NCBI GenBank assembly: GCA_020438215.1
Contig: JAGQUX010000009.1
Span: 1 to 64,000, forward strand
Source: Armatimonadota bacterium
Lineage (GTDB): Bacteria; Armatimonadota; Fimbriimonadia; Fimbriimonadales; Fimbriimonadaceae
DNA length: 64,000 nt
Direction: 5' to 3'
In this document: piece by piece, positions 34,423 to 42,965 of the stretch
How positions within the stretch are numbered: position 1 is the stretch's first letter
How the letters are laid out: each line of letters opens with the position of its first letter
Position numbers and translations under genes: made by a program
The notes under the pieces: model-generated
The model's database searches: none
The model's input: the letters and a program-made list of their open reading frames with translations, nothing else
Told to the model about the DNA's origin: nothing

Positions 34423-35289
34423 TTAGCCTAAACGAGAGCACTGTGAAAGAATTTTGCTGCTTTCATTGGCGAGCTGATTCAGATCGTTATCATCAAATCC
34501 CAGGTTCTTGAAGTAGCCCTGTGGAAGCTCTGGTGCAAGATTTCCAATCCCCATCGAGCATCCCATCTGGTGCGCCAGGTGATCTCCGAGCTGCACCGCG
34601 AGAGTGAGCGGATCAAGCAAATCAGTGGCCCCGTGGTGGTTGGCAACAGAATCAGAGATAAAGGACGGAAACTGCAAGGCTTGGAGAAAATAGTCTCCCA
34701 CCTCGCAGTGATCCATCCCGATTTGCTCTTTTTCTAGTGCGTGGAGCTGTTTCGTTGTTCCCCCAAGAAACTCCGGCATCCGTTGATAGACTGGTGGTAG
34801 TGCGTTCGCCATCACCAAGATGCCGATGTTGTGATACAGCCCGCAAAGGGCAAAGCGCATTTCGACTCCATCCGCTTTCTTTTTTGCATAGTGTCGGCAA
34901 ACATGTGCCGTCACCAAAGCGTGAGCCATAAATTGATCGACAGGGAGCTGAGACTGCTCAAGATAAGACTTGGCGACGGCATGGAGCCCACCGCAACAAG
35001 CGGCAAACCAAGACGTTCCAGCATCTAATACGCGGAATGCGTCGGCGACTCGCGCGAATTCAATATCACATTCAACAAATGCGCTGGTTGCCAACCCTTT
35101 GAGCGTAGATGACTCCCATTTCTCATCCATTGCGACAAGCCGAGCAAGCATGGTGGGGGCCATGTCCTCCGTTCCGATTACCGAAGCGAGTCTATTAAGC
35201 ATCGCGGCGACTTGACGTTTCTCAAGTGCCCGTAGTGCGAGCGACCTCAGGGTCACTCCGGTGGATAGTGTGATTGGTTCGGCGGACAT
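34423..35289 (-). CDS. HDOD-domain protein
   Basis: This 288-residue protein has the HDOD pattern: a helical N-terminal part, then LVTAHVCRHYAKKK, LCGLYHNIGILVMA and VANHHGATDLLDPLTLAVQLGDHLA. The metal-binding His/Asp set of true HD hydrolases is incomplete, as usual for HDOD, so it is probably a regulatory rather than catalytic domain. ATG at 35289 has AGGGG upstream; longer starts lack support. Role unknown, possibly signalling. Confidence 0.8.
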   Translation of the reverse strand: MSAEPITLSTGVTLRSLALRALEKRQVAAMLNRLASVIGTEDMAPTMLARLVAMDEKWESSTLKGLATSAFVECDIEFARVADAFRVLDAGTSWFAACCGGLHAVAKSYLEQSQLPVDQFMAHALVTAHVCRHYAKKKADGVEMRFALCGLYHNIGILVMANALPPVYQRMPEFLGGTTKQLHALEKEQIGMDHCEVGDYFLQALQFPSFISDSVANHHGATDLLDPLTLAVQLGDHLAHQMGCSMGIGNLAPELPQGYFKNLGFDDNDLNQLANESSKILSQCSRLG

Positions 35290-35347
35290 TGTTCCCCTTT
35301 CCAAGACTAATTCTCGGAGGCAATTAATCCGCACCTGTTCTTTCGAA

Positions 35348-35375
35348 TTGTCAAAGTTTTCACAAAAAATATAAT
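35348..35375 (+). promoter_or_regulatory. Predicted sigma-70-type promoter of yceD-plsX-fabH
   Basis: TTGTCA (35348-35353) and a perfect TATAAT (35370-35375) are 16 bases apart, about 50 bases before the first ATG. This is among the best housekeeping promoter matches seen in the window. Confidence 0.6.
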
Positions 35376-35426
35376 CACGACGATTGAGTGCAGAATGGGC
35401 CGTATTTTCCCCGCTGGTAGACTCAA

Positions 35427-35963
35427 ATGACTATGAAAAGTGACGGTCTAGTCGACTTCAATGAGGCTGTCCAAAACCCCGGAAAAAAGCTCAATTTTCC
35501 TGTCCATACCGAGCTTGAATCCGAAGAGGATATTGACCTTCTTGAACCTATTTCGGGAGAGTTGAACGGTGTTTCCACCGGGAACATCCTCCTCATCAGC
35601 GGAAAATTCAAAACAAAGCTCGTCACCGAATGCGCTCGCTGCGGCGAACCCATTGAACTTGAGTTTGAGTTTTCTATGAGCGACGAATTCGATGTTGAGG
35701 GTGTCCCCAGTTGCTATGGCTCGGATGGCTATGCCGAAGTCGTTCAAGATGAGCCTCAACCTATTTTCAAGAAGAACGCGCTCATTCTTGATAGCTATGT
35801 TCGGCAAGGATTGCTGATCAATATGCCAACTCAGTTGCTTTGCTCCGGAAGCTGGGAAATTCCGTGCCCCAATCAATCAGAGAGTCATACTGAAGCTCTG
35901 AATGCAAAAGGTCACCCCGCGATGATGCAGTTGGAAAAATTCCGGAGTCAGGATAAAGCGTGA
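35427..35963 (+). CDS. YceD/DUF177 family protein
   Basis: This 178-residue protein belongs to the DUF177 (YceD) family, linked to 23S rRNA processing or ribosome assembly. It shows ISGKFKTKLVTECARCGEPIEL and a later Cys pair (LLCSGSWEIPCPNQ), the likely zinc-binding cysteines. Normally yceD is followed by rpmF (ribosomal protein L32) and plsX; here plsX starts at once with a 4-base overlap (GTGA) and rpmF is missing. Confidence 0.88.
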   Translation: MTMKSDGLVDFNEAVQNPGKKLNFPVHTELESEEDIDLLEPISGELNGVSTGNILLISGKFKTKLVTECARCGEPIELEFEFSMSDEFDVEGVPSCYGSDGYAEVVQDEPQPIFKKNALILDSYVRQGLLINMPTQLLCSGSWEIPCPNQSESHTEALNAKGHPAMMQLEKFRSQDKA

Positions 35964-36961
35964 AGATTGCCGTAGATGCAATGGGGGGCGACTATGCTCC
36001 CGGCCCGATTGTTATCGGAGCCTGCCAAGCCGCTACCGAGATCAAAGGCGAAATTATCCTCGTCGGCGATGAAAATGAAATCGCGAAAGTAACGCCTCCT
36101 GCTGGATTACCGAAAAACGTCAGCGTCCGCCATTGCACCGAAGTCATTGGTATGGATGAAAAGCCGACCGAGGCAATCCGCAAAAAGAAAGATTCGAGCC
36201 TCGTAGTTGCGGCACGACTCGTCAAAGAAGGCGAAGCTGATGCCCTTGTCAGTGCAGGTAATACCGGAGCTGCAACCGCTGCCTCACTGATCGCATGGCG
36301 ACAAATCCCCGGGATTCATCGCCCCGCAATCGCCACCGTTTTCCCGACCAAACACGGTCGATTCCTCCTGCTTGATGCGGGTGCTTCCCCAGATGTTGAG
36401 CCTCACCATATGGTTGAATTTGCCCACATGGGGATTGCTTACGCGCAACGCGTGATGGGCAAAAAGAATGCAACCGCCCATCTCCTCAACATTGGCGAAG
36501 AGCCAGGCAAAGGAAACCAGTTTGCCAAGACTGCCTACGAACTCCTCTCCCAAGAAAGTTGGTTCGCCGGAAACATCGAAGGAAAAGATCTTTTCCGCAA
36601 GAAAATTGATGTCGTCGTCTGTGATGCCTTCGTGGGAAATATCCTGCTCAAAGCCTGTGAAGGTGTTGCCGAATTCATCCTGGATGAAATCAAGGGGTCT
36701 GTACCAGGGTGGCCAGCCCGAGCACTATTCCTCCCTATGCGCGGCGCACTGCGACCGCTCAAACAAAAGATGGATTACGCCGAATATGGCGGATCACCCC
36801 TCCTCGGGCTCAACGGAATTTGTATAATCGGACACGGGCGTAGTAATGCACGCGCCATCCATAATGCTGTGCTCAATGCCGCGCATAGTGTTGAAGCCAA
36901 GCTGGTCTCTACGATTCAAGAATCTGTGGCCCATCTCGGCGAAAAGGTTACGACTTCATGA
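35960..36961 (+). CDS. plsX: Phosphate acyltransferase PlsX
   Basis: This 333-residue enzyme makes acyl-phosphate from acyl-ACP for phospholipid synthesis. It starts with the conserved VDAMGGDYAP and contains SAGNTGA and the late GLNGICIIGHGRS. The start is GTG overlapping the yceD stop, and the stop overlaps the fabH ATG. Confidence 0.96.
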   Translation: MKIAVDAMGGDYAPGPIVIGACQAATEIKGEIILVGDENEIAKVTPPAGLPKNVSVRHCTEVIGMDEKPTEAIRKKKDSSLVVAARLVKEGEADALVSAGNTGAATAASLIAWRQIPGIHRPAIATVFPTKHGRFLLLDAGASPDVEPHHMVEFAHMGIAYAQRVMGKKNATAHLLNIGEEPGKGNQFAKTAYELLSQESWFAGNIEGKDLFRKKIDVVVCDAFVGNILLKACEGVAEFILDEIKGSVPGWPARALFLPMRGALRPLKQKMDYAEYGGSPLLGLNGICIIGHGRSNARAIHNAVLNAAHSVEAKLVSTIQESVAHLGEKVTTS

Positions 36962-37944
36962 ATCCACGCGCAGTCATCCAAGGAATCGGGCACTCAGTCC
37001 CCGCCAAAGTCTTGACAAATCTAGACTTGGAAAAGCTGGTGGACACCACCGACGAGTGGATTACTCAACGCACGGGGATCAAGGAACGACGCATTTGTGG
37101 GCCAGATGAAGCCGCCAGTGACTTGACTATCGCCGCGGCAAAAGAAGCGCTTGCTGATGCGAGTATGGATCCGATGGATCTCGATCTCATCATCGTCGCC
37201 ACCGTCACGGGCGACTACCCATTTCCATCAACTTCCTGCATGGTTCAGGATGCACTAGGAGCAAAGCGAGCTGGCTCTTTCGATCTGGGAGCAGCCTGCG
37301 CTGGGTTCATTTATGCAACCTCTACAGCGAGCGCAATGATCGAAAGTGGACAATGCAAGAACATCATGGTTCTCGGCGTCGATGTCCTTTCCAAGTTTGT
37401 CGATTTCACCGATCGCTCAACTTGCATCCTATTCGGGGATGCGGCGGCGGGCGTCATCCTTTCCGCCGAAGAAAACACGGATCGAGGCGTACTGAAAACC
37501 GTTCTCCTTTCGGATGGCTCTGGCGGGAAACATATCATCCGACAAGCCGGTGGTTCTCGAAACCCATCCGTAACCGAAGGTCCAGATGCAGTCCGCAACT
37601 CGATTTTCATGAACGGCGCGGAGACTTACCGCTTCGCAGTGGGGGCCCTCGGAGATGCGTGCTGTAAGGTACTGGATGAAGCTGGGCTTACCCCCGCTGA
37701 TATCGACCTTTTTGTTCCTCACCAGGCTAACATTCGAATTATTGAAAGTGCGGCGAACCGCCTCGGCTTACCGGAAGAAAAAGTGTTCATCAACATCCAC
37801 AAATACGGAAACACATCGGCAGGCTCCATCCCGCTTGGGCTATACGAAGCCAGCAAACAGGGTCGCCTCAAGAAAGGGGATGTCGTGATGACCGTTGGAT
37901 TTGGTGCCGGTCTCGTTTGGGGCGCAAACCTGATCCGCTGGTAG
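36958..37944 (+). CDS. fabH: Beta-ketoacyl-ACP synthase III
   Basis: FabH condenses an acyl-CoA with malonyl-ACP to start fatty acid synthesis. The catalytic triad is Cys114 (GAACAGFIYA), His255 (VPHQANIRI) and Asn285 (GNTSAGSIP). The N-terminal WITQRTGIKERR is typical. Length is 328 residues. It is the last gene of the yceD-plsX-fabH operon and convergent with a VOC-family gene. Confidence 0.96.
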   Translation: MNPRAVIQGIGHSVPAKVLTNLDLEKLVDTTDEWITQRTGIKERRICGPDEAASDLTIAAAKEALADASMDPMDLDLIIVATVTGDYPFPSTSCMVQDALGAKRAGSFDLGAACAGFIYATSTASAMIESGQCKNIMVLGVDVLSKFVDFTDRSTCILFGDAAAGVILSAEENTDRGVLKTVLLSDGSGGKHIIRQAGGSRNPSVTEGPDAVRNSIFMNGAETYRFAVGALGDACCKVLDEAGLTPADIDLFVPHQANIRIIESAANRLGLPEEKVFINIHKYGNTSAGSIPLGLYEASKQGRLKKGDVVMTVGFGAGLVWGANLIRW

Positions 37945-37948
37945 GAGC

Positions 37949-38353
37949 TTATTCGGCTTCTTTCGCCTGAATCCAGCGACCATCCGGGTCTTGGAATGCG
38001 ATCAGTTCAGGATTTTCTTCACTGGTTAGAATTTCTACGTCTAATTCGCTCAGTTTATCTTCCAGCGACATAAGGTCGTCGACATACAACACAAAGGAAC
38101 TCCCAGACGTAGGTGCCAATGTGGGTTTTGGCGGCTCACCGGGACGAAGGAGAATTTCCAACTCATCGAGCCGCATCCAGACAAAGGTCTCGTCCTGGAC
38201 TGTCACGAATTCAAAGCCGAGCACATCAACGTAAAACGCATAGGTCTTGAAACAGTCTCGACAAAAGAATTCAAGATGTCCCAGCTTCATTCCTCTCACT
38301 ATTGGGTTCAGCCTCGCGCTAAGTTCCCCTATTTGCGAAGAATTGAGTTTCAC
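37949..38353 (-). CDS. VOC-fold (glyoxalase/bleomycin-resistance-like) protein 1
   Basis: This 134-residue protein has the two beta-alpha-beta-beta-beta units of the vicinal oxygen chelate fold: GHLEFFCRDCFKTYAFYVDVLGFEFV and, later, SFVLYVDDLMSLEDKLSELDVEI ending FQDPDGRWIQ. The start is GTG at 38353, which overlaps the upstream stop (TAGTG) and has GAGG before it. It resembles the protein at 38673-39008, so the two look like paralogues. The substrate is unknown. Confidence 0.75.
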   Translation of the reverse strand: MKLNSSQIGELSARLNPIVRGMKLGHLEFFCRDCFKTYAFYVDVLGFEFVTVQDETFVWMRLDELEILLRPGEPPKPTLAPTSGSSFVLYVDDLMSLEDKLSELDVEILTSEENPELIAFQDPDGRWIQAKEAE

Positions 38354-38565
38354 TATGCCTCTAAAGCAGGAAAACCCTCATCTAAGGTGAGACAGAGCTC
38401 AGATTTCAGCAAAAATCCTTTGTATTCGGAGATTTGAACAGAGGAAAGCTCTGGCCGTGCCAGCAAGCGTGAAAGCACACCGTGCAGCTCTTCCGCTTCT
38501 GACAATGTCAACTGAATATCAACATCGTTCAGATTGCGCCCTGTGGAATAATCTCGAATCGTCAT
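38353..38565 (-). CDS. Small hypothetical protein
   Basis: This 70-residue protein is mainly helical, with DVDIQLTLSEAEELHGVLSRLL at residues 15-36, and ends QISEYKGFLLKSELCLTL. It has no signal peptide or recognisable motif. ATG at 38565 has AGGA upstream. Coupling by TAGTG overlap to VOC protein 1 argues that it is real and works with it. Function unknown. Confidence 0.6.
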   Translation of the reverse strand: MTIRDYSTGRNLNDVDIQLTLSEAEELHGVLSRLLARPELSSVQISEYKGFLLKSELCLTLDEGFPALEA

Positions 38566-38672
38566 TTTCCTGCCCCATTTCCAGATTTCTTATCCCGATT
38601 TACTGGACTTCATATCTATCAGGTTCCGTAATTGAATAAGAACCGGACTTAATGACTGAAACGCTCGGATAT

Positions 38673-39008
38673 CTAGCAGGGTTCAACGATGTGGATCCAA
38701 CGGCGATCAGGATCTTGAACTAATATGCCTGGGGGATCAGCATCATCAAACTGGTGAGGGATTTCCATTTCTTTCAAAGAAATGAGCAAAGCTGGGCGAT
38801 TTGAAGCTAAAAGTACAAGTGCCGTACGCGTGCACTCGTACGGGCCAGGTTGCTTCTGTCGACCTTGTTTCAAGGTCAAGCAAATAGTTCCAAGGCTCAG
38901 TTGAATAGTGTCGTCTTCCTCAACTGACGCAAATCCTAGCACGTTCAAATAAAAGTCACGAGTGTCATGGACATCCGCGCAAAAAAGCTCGATGGTTCCG
39001 AGCCGCAT
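38673..39008 (-). CDS. VOC-fold protein 2
   Basis: This 111-residue VOC-fold protein starts LGTIELFCADVHDTRDFYLNV and ends GILVQDPDRRWIHIVEP, matching the pattern of the protein at 37949-38353 (LGHLEFFCRD...DPDGRWIQ). The ATG at 39008 starts the conserved fold; a longer frame upstream would cross the dehydrogenase terminator. The first metal-ligand position differs from protein 1 (Thr-Ile instead of His-Leu), so metal binding may differ. Function unknown. Confidence 0.7.
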   Translation of the reverse strand: MRLGTIELFCADVHDTRDFYLNVLGFASVEEDDTIQLSLGTICLTLKQGRQKQPGPYECTRTALVLLASNRPALLISLKEMEIPHQFDDADPPGILVQDPDRRWIHIVEPC

Positions 39009-39046
39009 GATTTTTGTTATACCGAAAAGTTGTTGAAAATACAAGA

Positions 39047-39078
39047 AATGTCTCCCGGACAATTGTCTGGGAGACATT
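39047..39078 (-). terminator. Terminator of the LDH/MDH-family gene
   Basis: AATGTCTCCC and GGGAGACATT form a 10-bp stem; the inner GACAATTGTC can pair further after a mismatch. T-rich sequence follows on the minus strand. It lies 20 bases beyond the dehydrogenase stop. Confidence 0.7.
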
Positions 39079-39098
39079 CACTATAGGTTCAGTTCAAC

Positions 39099-40028
39099 TT
39101 ACTGAGATTTGACAAGAGCGTACGTTTCTTTCAGCGCTTCGCCGCTCTTTTGGAGCAGTTCGCGCTCTTTGTCGCTGACTGCCGGCTCAAATACATTGAC
39201 CACACCGTTGCGACCAACGACTGTCGGCATAGATAGCGAGATGTCGCTGATGCCAAAGATGCCGTTTTGAGCAGAAGAAACTGGGAGGAGCTTTCCGTTG
39301 TTCAGGGCAATTGCTTCCACGACTTCTTTGATGGAAACGCCAACTGCGCGACCCGCACCGCCCTTTTGAGCGATAACGGTAGCACCGGATTTCTTGGTTT
39401 TGTCGAACAGTTCGTCGCCGAGTTCTTGCGAGAAACCAGGGATCGAAGCCATGTGCACACCATTGATGGTTGCGGAGCTCCAGATTGGCACCATCGAATC
39501 GCCGTGCTCACCTAGGATCAATGCCTTCACATCGTATGCGCCCACCTTGAAGTGGTCAGCCATAAGAGATCGGAATCGAGCCGTATCAAGAACGGTTCCC
39601 AAACCAAGGACTTGCTTCGCTGGGAGAATGCCGGTTTCCACGGTCAGGTGGGTGAGGATGTCAACCGGGTTAGAGACAACCAGGATGGTTGCGCCATCAG
39701 CTAGCTTGACCTTCTTGAGCTCTTCCAGAATCCCTTTGAACAAGCCAACGTTTCTGTTGATCAAATCCAGGCGGCTTTCGTCCGGCTTGCGTCGCAGACC
39801 AGCGGTAATCACAACGCAGTCGCTGTTTTCGACAACGCCATAGTCACCGCTAGTAAAGACTTGGTTGTTGAGCAGACTAGCGCCGTGTCGCAGGTCGAGG
39901 GCTTCGCCAGCAGCGAGATCTTGGTTGACGTCGTTCAGAGCAATTTCGCGAACGATTCCGCCGAGTTGAAGGGCAAATGCGGCATCCGATCCAACGCGAC
40001 CACCGCCACCGATAATGCTAACTTTCAT
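39099..40028 (-). CDS. L-lactate/malate dehydrogenase family (probable malate dehydrogenase)
   Basis: This 309-residue NAD-dependent 2-hydroxyacid dehydrogenase has the Rossmann motif IGGGGRVGSD, an Asp after the second strand (LNDVN) fitting NAD, and the catalytic His in LGEHGDSMVPIWS. The specificity loop GLRRKPDESRLDL has Arg where malate enzymes have Arg and lactate enzymes Gln, which favours malate. EHGDS is, however, lactate-dehydrogenase-like. It most likely belongs to the LDH-like malate dehydrogenases. Confidence 0.88.
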   Translation of the reverse strand: MKVSIIGGGGRVGSDAAFALQLGGIVREIALNDVNQDLAAGEALDLRHGASLLNNQVFTSGDYGVVENSDCVVITAGLRRKPDESRLDLINRNVGLFKGILEELKKVKLADGATILVVSNPVDILTHLTVETGILPAKQVLGLGTVLDTARFRSLMADHFKVGAYDVKALILGEHGDSMVPIWSSATINGVHMASIPGFSQELGDELFDKTKKSGATVIAQKGGAGRAVGVSIKEVVEAIALNNGKLLPVSSAQNGIFGISDISLSMPTVVGRNGVVNVFEPAVSDKERELLQKSGEALKETYALVKSQ

Positions 40029-40108
40029 AATACGAACTCTTGCCTCAAATGAGGCTTGATTTCATTATGGGAACAGGTTCGGGGCAACGCTCGGGACAGA
40101 TGAGACGA

Positions 40109-40960
40109 TTAGCGCAAATCCCAAAGATAGCTACCGGAATCAATAATCGCGCCGGACCATTGATTGCCGACTTCACAACCACGCTTGACAGATTCCATCG
40201 AGACTCGCGCCATATGACCATCCGCAAAAGCGATGTTCACCTTTGGCGAGAACCAAGGATACAAGCCCCCATTGACTTCAACTTTGCCGTCTTCCCAATC
40301 CAAATTACCGCGGTAAATGTCGTCATCGGGGATGCCGTTCAAACCGAAAGTATCGATAGAATTCCGGCCTTCGTACCGACAAGGCGGAATGATGAGATAA
40401 TTTCCGCCACCCCTTGGCTGACCATCCTCAATCTCCCAGGCGGACTCTCCAAAGAGAATGGTCTTGGAAACATTTTCAATATCGGTTGAGCTTCTCGGTC
40501 GTGAAGTCCAGGAGCCCTGCTTGTAAATCGGGGAGAGATATACAAAGTTGAACCCAACATTCGAACGCATGGAGGCCAAATAGAACCGCGTGATCGAATC
40601 ACCAAGAGTGATATCCGGATCAAAAAGCGTGAAGTTCTGCGGGCGCGTTTGGTCAACTGGGCATTGGTAAAGATCAAAATCGCGGGTGTAAGGAAGAACG
40701 CTCTGTACCCAAGTTCGATCCACGCGCGAATCCTCAACATCCGGGTTATATCGAGCCAATGCAAACCGGTCGTCGTAATCGATTTGGTAAAGCTGCATCC
40801 CTATGGTGGATTGCCGCATCTTGTCAGTCCAAGAAACGCGCAACGCTTCTCGCCGCGACACAGAAAGTGTCGGGAAGAGGAGTGCCACCAGAATGGCTAT
40901 GATCACCATCACGATCAAAACTTCGATCAAAGTGAAACCGCGCTTTTGATGCTTCTTCAC
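40109..40960 (-). CDS. Prepilin-type N-terminal protein (DUF1559-like pseudopilin)
   Basis: This 283-residue protein starts with a type IV prepilin leader: basic MKKHQKR, cleavage before GFTLIEV, then a hydrophobic helix VLIVMVIIAILVALLFP. The body is large for a pilin and ends with the VNIAFADGHMARVS element common in the pseudopilin-like proteins abundant in Armatimonadota and Planctomycetes. It would be processed by a prepilin peptidase. No pilus assembly gene is adjacent. Confidence 0.85.
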   Translation of the reverse strand: MKKHQKRGFTLIEVLIVMVIIAILVALLFPTLSVSRREALRVSWTDKMRQSTIGMQLYQIDYDDRFALARYNPDVEDSRVDRTWVQSVLPYTRDFDLYQCPVDQTRPQNFTLFDPDITLGDSITRFYLASMRSNVGFNFVYLSPIYKQGSWTSRPRSSTDIENVSKTILFGESAWEIEDGQPRGGGNYLIIPPCRYEGRNSIDTFGLNGIPDDDIYRGNLDWEDGKVEVNGGLYPWFSPKVNIAFADGHMARVSMESVKRGCEVGNQWSGAIIDSGSYLWDLR

Positions 40961-40992
40961 GGAAATTCGCCCAACTTTTTGGGCCCAATCTC

Positions 40993-41775
40993 CTAAATTA
41001 TATCACGCCAACCGGTTCCCCAAGTGAAAGCACGCAATTGTCCAACGGTGCGGAATCCAAGTGTCTCGTACCATTCAATCAGCGGGCCATGGCATTGAAG
41101 CACAACCGGAACCCCCAATGCAGTTGCCTGAGTTTGCACTTCGCGCACGAGCGAACTCCCCATTCCTTTATGCCGAAACTGCGGGCTGACACACAAGTTG
41201 TATAAGCCAACTGAATTCGGAGTACGTGACATCATCACCCCGCCCAAAAACGCACCAATCTCGTCCCGCACCGAGATCAAGCGGTGAGTAGAGCGGGCCG
41301 TCGCCTCGGCAATCTCGGCTCGGATGGATTGCGGAGTTCTCACAAAAAACTGATCGGCCATGAATCGCGCCATCTCTCGGCGAGGAACAAGCCCCTCCAT
41401 CACCTGACCGAACTCTTCGTACTCAACACCATCTGGCTCCCAGATCATCTGGCTGAGCGTCTGCCGCACCATGAATCCAGCCTGAATCAACCTCTCGGAA
41501 AGGTCGGTTGGGCGATCACCATCGGTCACGAAAATCCAAAACCCGGGCCAGTGATGACTCAGATCAGCAATCTCTTCTGCTAACCCATGTACGGGATGGC
41601 TCGCCTCAAATCGAGCCGCAAAGTTACAGAACGACAGGCTGGATGGGCCACGGACAACAACGTAATCCGACCGCCACTCAATTTCACTTTGAGGGACGGC
41701 TCTCGCCAGCTCTAGATATGTTTCGATAACATTTTCTCGAGCGGCAAGATGCGGGCTCAGAATACGGTGCTCCAA
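40993..41775 (-). CDS. GNAT-family N-acetyltransferase
   Basis: This 260-residue protein has a C-terminal GNAT domain (about 125-255). It includes VGLYNLCVSPQFRHKGMGSS, the acetyl-CoA-binding loop, and IEWYETLGFRTVGQ. The N-terminal half is not recognised but is probably a divergent GNAT-like unit. The TTG start at 41775 overlaps the hydrolase end by 19 bases and has GGAG just upstream. The substrate is unknown. Confidence 0.82.
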   Translation of the reverse strand: MEHRILSPHLAARENVIETYLELARAVPQSEIEWRSDYVVVRGPSSLSFCNFAARFEASHPVHGLAEEIADLSHHWPGFWIFVTDGDRPTDLSERLIQAGFMVRQTLSQMIWEPDGVEYEEFGQVMEGLVPRREMARFMADQFFVRTPQSIRAEIAEATARSTHRLISVRDEIGAFLGGVMMSRTPNSVGLYNLCVSPQFRHKGMGSSLVREVQTQATALGVPVVLQCHGPLIEWYETLGFRTVGQLRAFTWGTGWRDII

Positions 41776-42965
41776 AACACTCCAAACGTTGTTTTTTGTG
41801 GTGTGAACATCGCCCCTACCGATATCCCACGGTCAAGCTCTGAACCCAGGAAAGCTCTCGGCCCACGCGGGGAGAACAGGATCGAACCAAACGCCTTGTT
41901 TCCTTCTAGCCGCCAGACATCCAGCCCGGCGAGAACCTGCATCCCATCTTCAGGATTGAGACCAACACCTACCCGAATGGTGGGAGCGTAGAACGTTTTG
42001 GGAGCATCAAAGCTCTTACCCGTGAACTCACTTTGGAAGAAGGAGGAGACATTCCGAACTAGTCCACGCTTCACCAAGAAACCGCCGTAGTGTCCAGTCT
42101 CTAACCAAAGAGTCTGGTGTGGGCCGATGGCATCTTCCAAACGATCCGTTGCCGATAGCGGCACGACTTCATCATGGCGCGCCCGGACTATGTAGATTGG
42201 GCGAGGATCGCTGGGTGAAAGGTACGTCAGGGGTTCAACCTCTTTCAGTGCCTCCCGCAAAGATTCCTCGGTGTAGCCTTTTCTTCGGAACTGCTCGCGT
42301 TGCTCTGCCACTTTATTGGAATGGAAGATGATATGTGCCATATCCACCCCGGCGAGCAAAAACGCACCATATTTGAACCTGGGCTCGATCCCAAACGCCA
42401 TTGTTGAGACAATTCCACCCAAACTCGTACCGGTCAACCCAAGGCGATTCATATCCAACTCGGGCCGGGTTTCCATCCAGTCCACCGTCCGGCGGATATC
42501 AGAGACGGTTTGCGCCATCTTCTGCTTCATATCCTCGACATCGGCCTGGATCATCAGTTCACCACTGCGATAGCCTTCAGGTGTTCGAGAGAGGTGATAT
42601 GGCATCGGCATGATGACGCTGGCAATACCTTTCGTCGCGAGAATCTCAGCAAATTCTTCTTCCAAAGTGGAATCTGTTGCCCCCCAATAGTGAAGGAGTA
42701 AGACGACCGGAACCTTGCCAATGCGATTTGTTGGCACGTACACCTGAAGTCGAACGTCGTTATTCTCAGGATATTGCGAGGGCCGGGCCGTCGGAAACGA
42801 CATCCAGTACCTTGCGTAATACTCTGTCTGAGCGGCAGGTCGCCACTGACCAAATTCGATTTTCTCTGGGGGATCAAGTAACCCTTGAGCCCAGGTCAGT
42901 GATGATACGGTTGCCGCTAGCAAACCGGTTATGAACAGTCTCGCAATGGTCGTCAGCTTCGGCAT
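41757..42965 (-). CDS. Secreted alpha/beta-hydrolase
   Basis: This 402-residue protein has a signal peptide (PKLTTIARLFITGLLAATVS, cleaved after WAQ). It carries an alpha/beta-hydrolase core: VVLLLHYWGA (oxyanion strand), the nucleophile elbow GLTGTSLGG, VRARHDEVVP with an acidic residue, and a late His in ETGHYGG. A beta-rich tail of about 90 residues follows. ATG at 42965 starts the signal peptide. The 5' end overlaps the divergent solenoid gene. The substrate, an ester or acetyl group, is unknown. Confidence 0.85.
   Translation of the reverse strand: MPKLTTIARLFITGLLAATVSSLTWAQGLLDPPEKIEFGQWRPAAQTEYYARYWMSFPTARPSQYPENNDVRLQVYVPTNRIGKVPVVLLLHYWGATDSTLEEEFAEILATKGIASVIMPMPYHLSRTPEGYRSGELMIQADVEDMKQKMAQTVSDIRRTVDWMETRPELDMNRLGLTGTSLGGIVSTMAFGIEPRFKYGAFLLAGVDMAHIIFHSNKVAEQREQFRRKGYTEESLREALKEVEPLTYLSPSDPRPIYIVRARHDEVVPLSATDRLEDAIGPHQTLWLETGHYGGFLVKRGLVRNVSSFFQSEFTGKSFDAPKTFYAPTIRVGVGLNPEDGMQVLAGLDVWRLEGNKAFGSILFSPRGPRAFLGSELDRGISVGAMFTPQKTTFGVFWSTVF

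Noticed and set aside
40042-40055. Hairpin GCCTC-AAAT-GAGGC upstream of the LDH/MDH gene
   Set aside because: Short stem, no T-run on either strand; too weak to call a terminator or operator.
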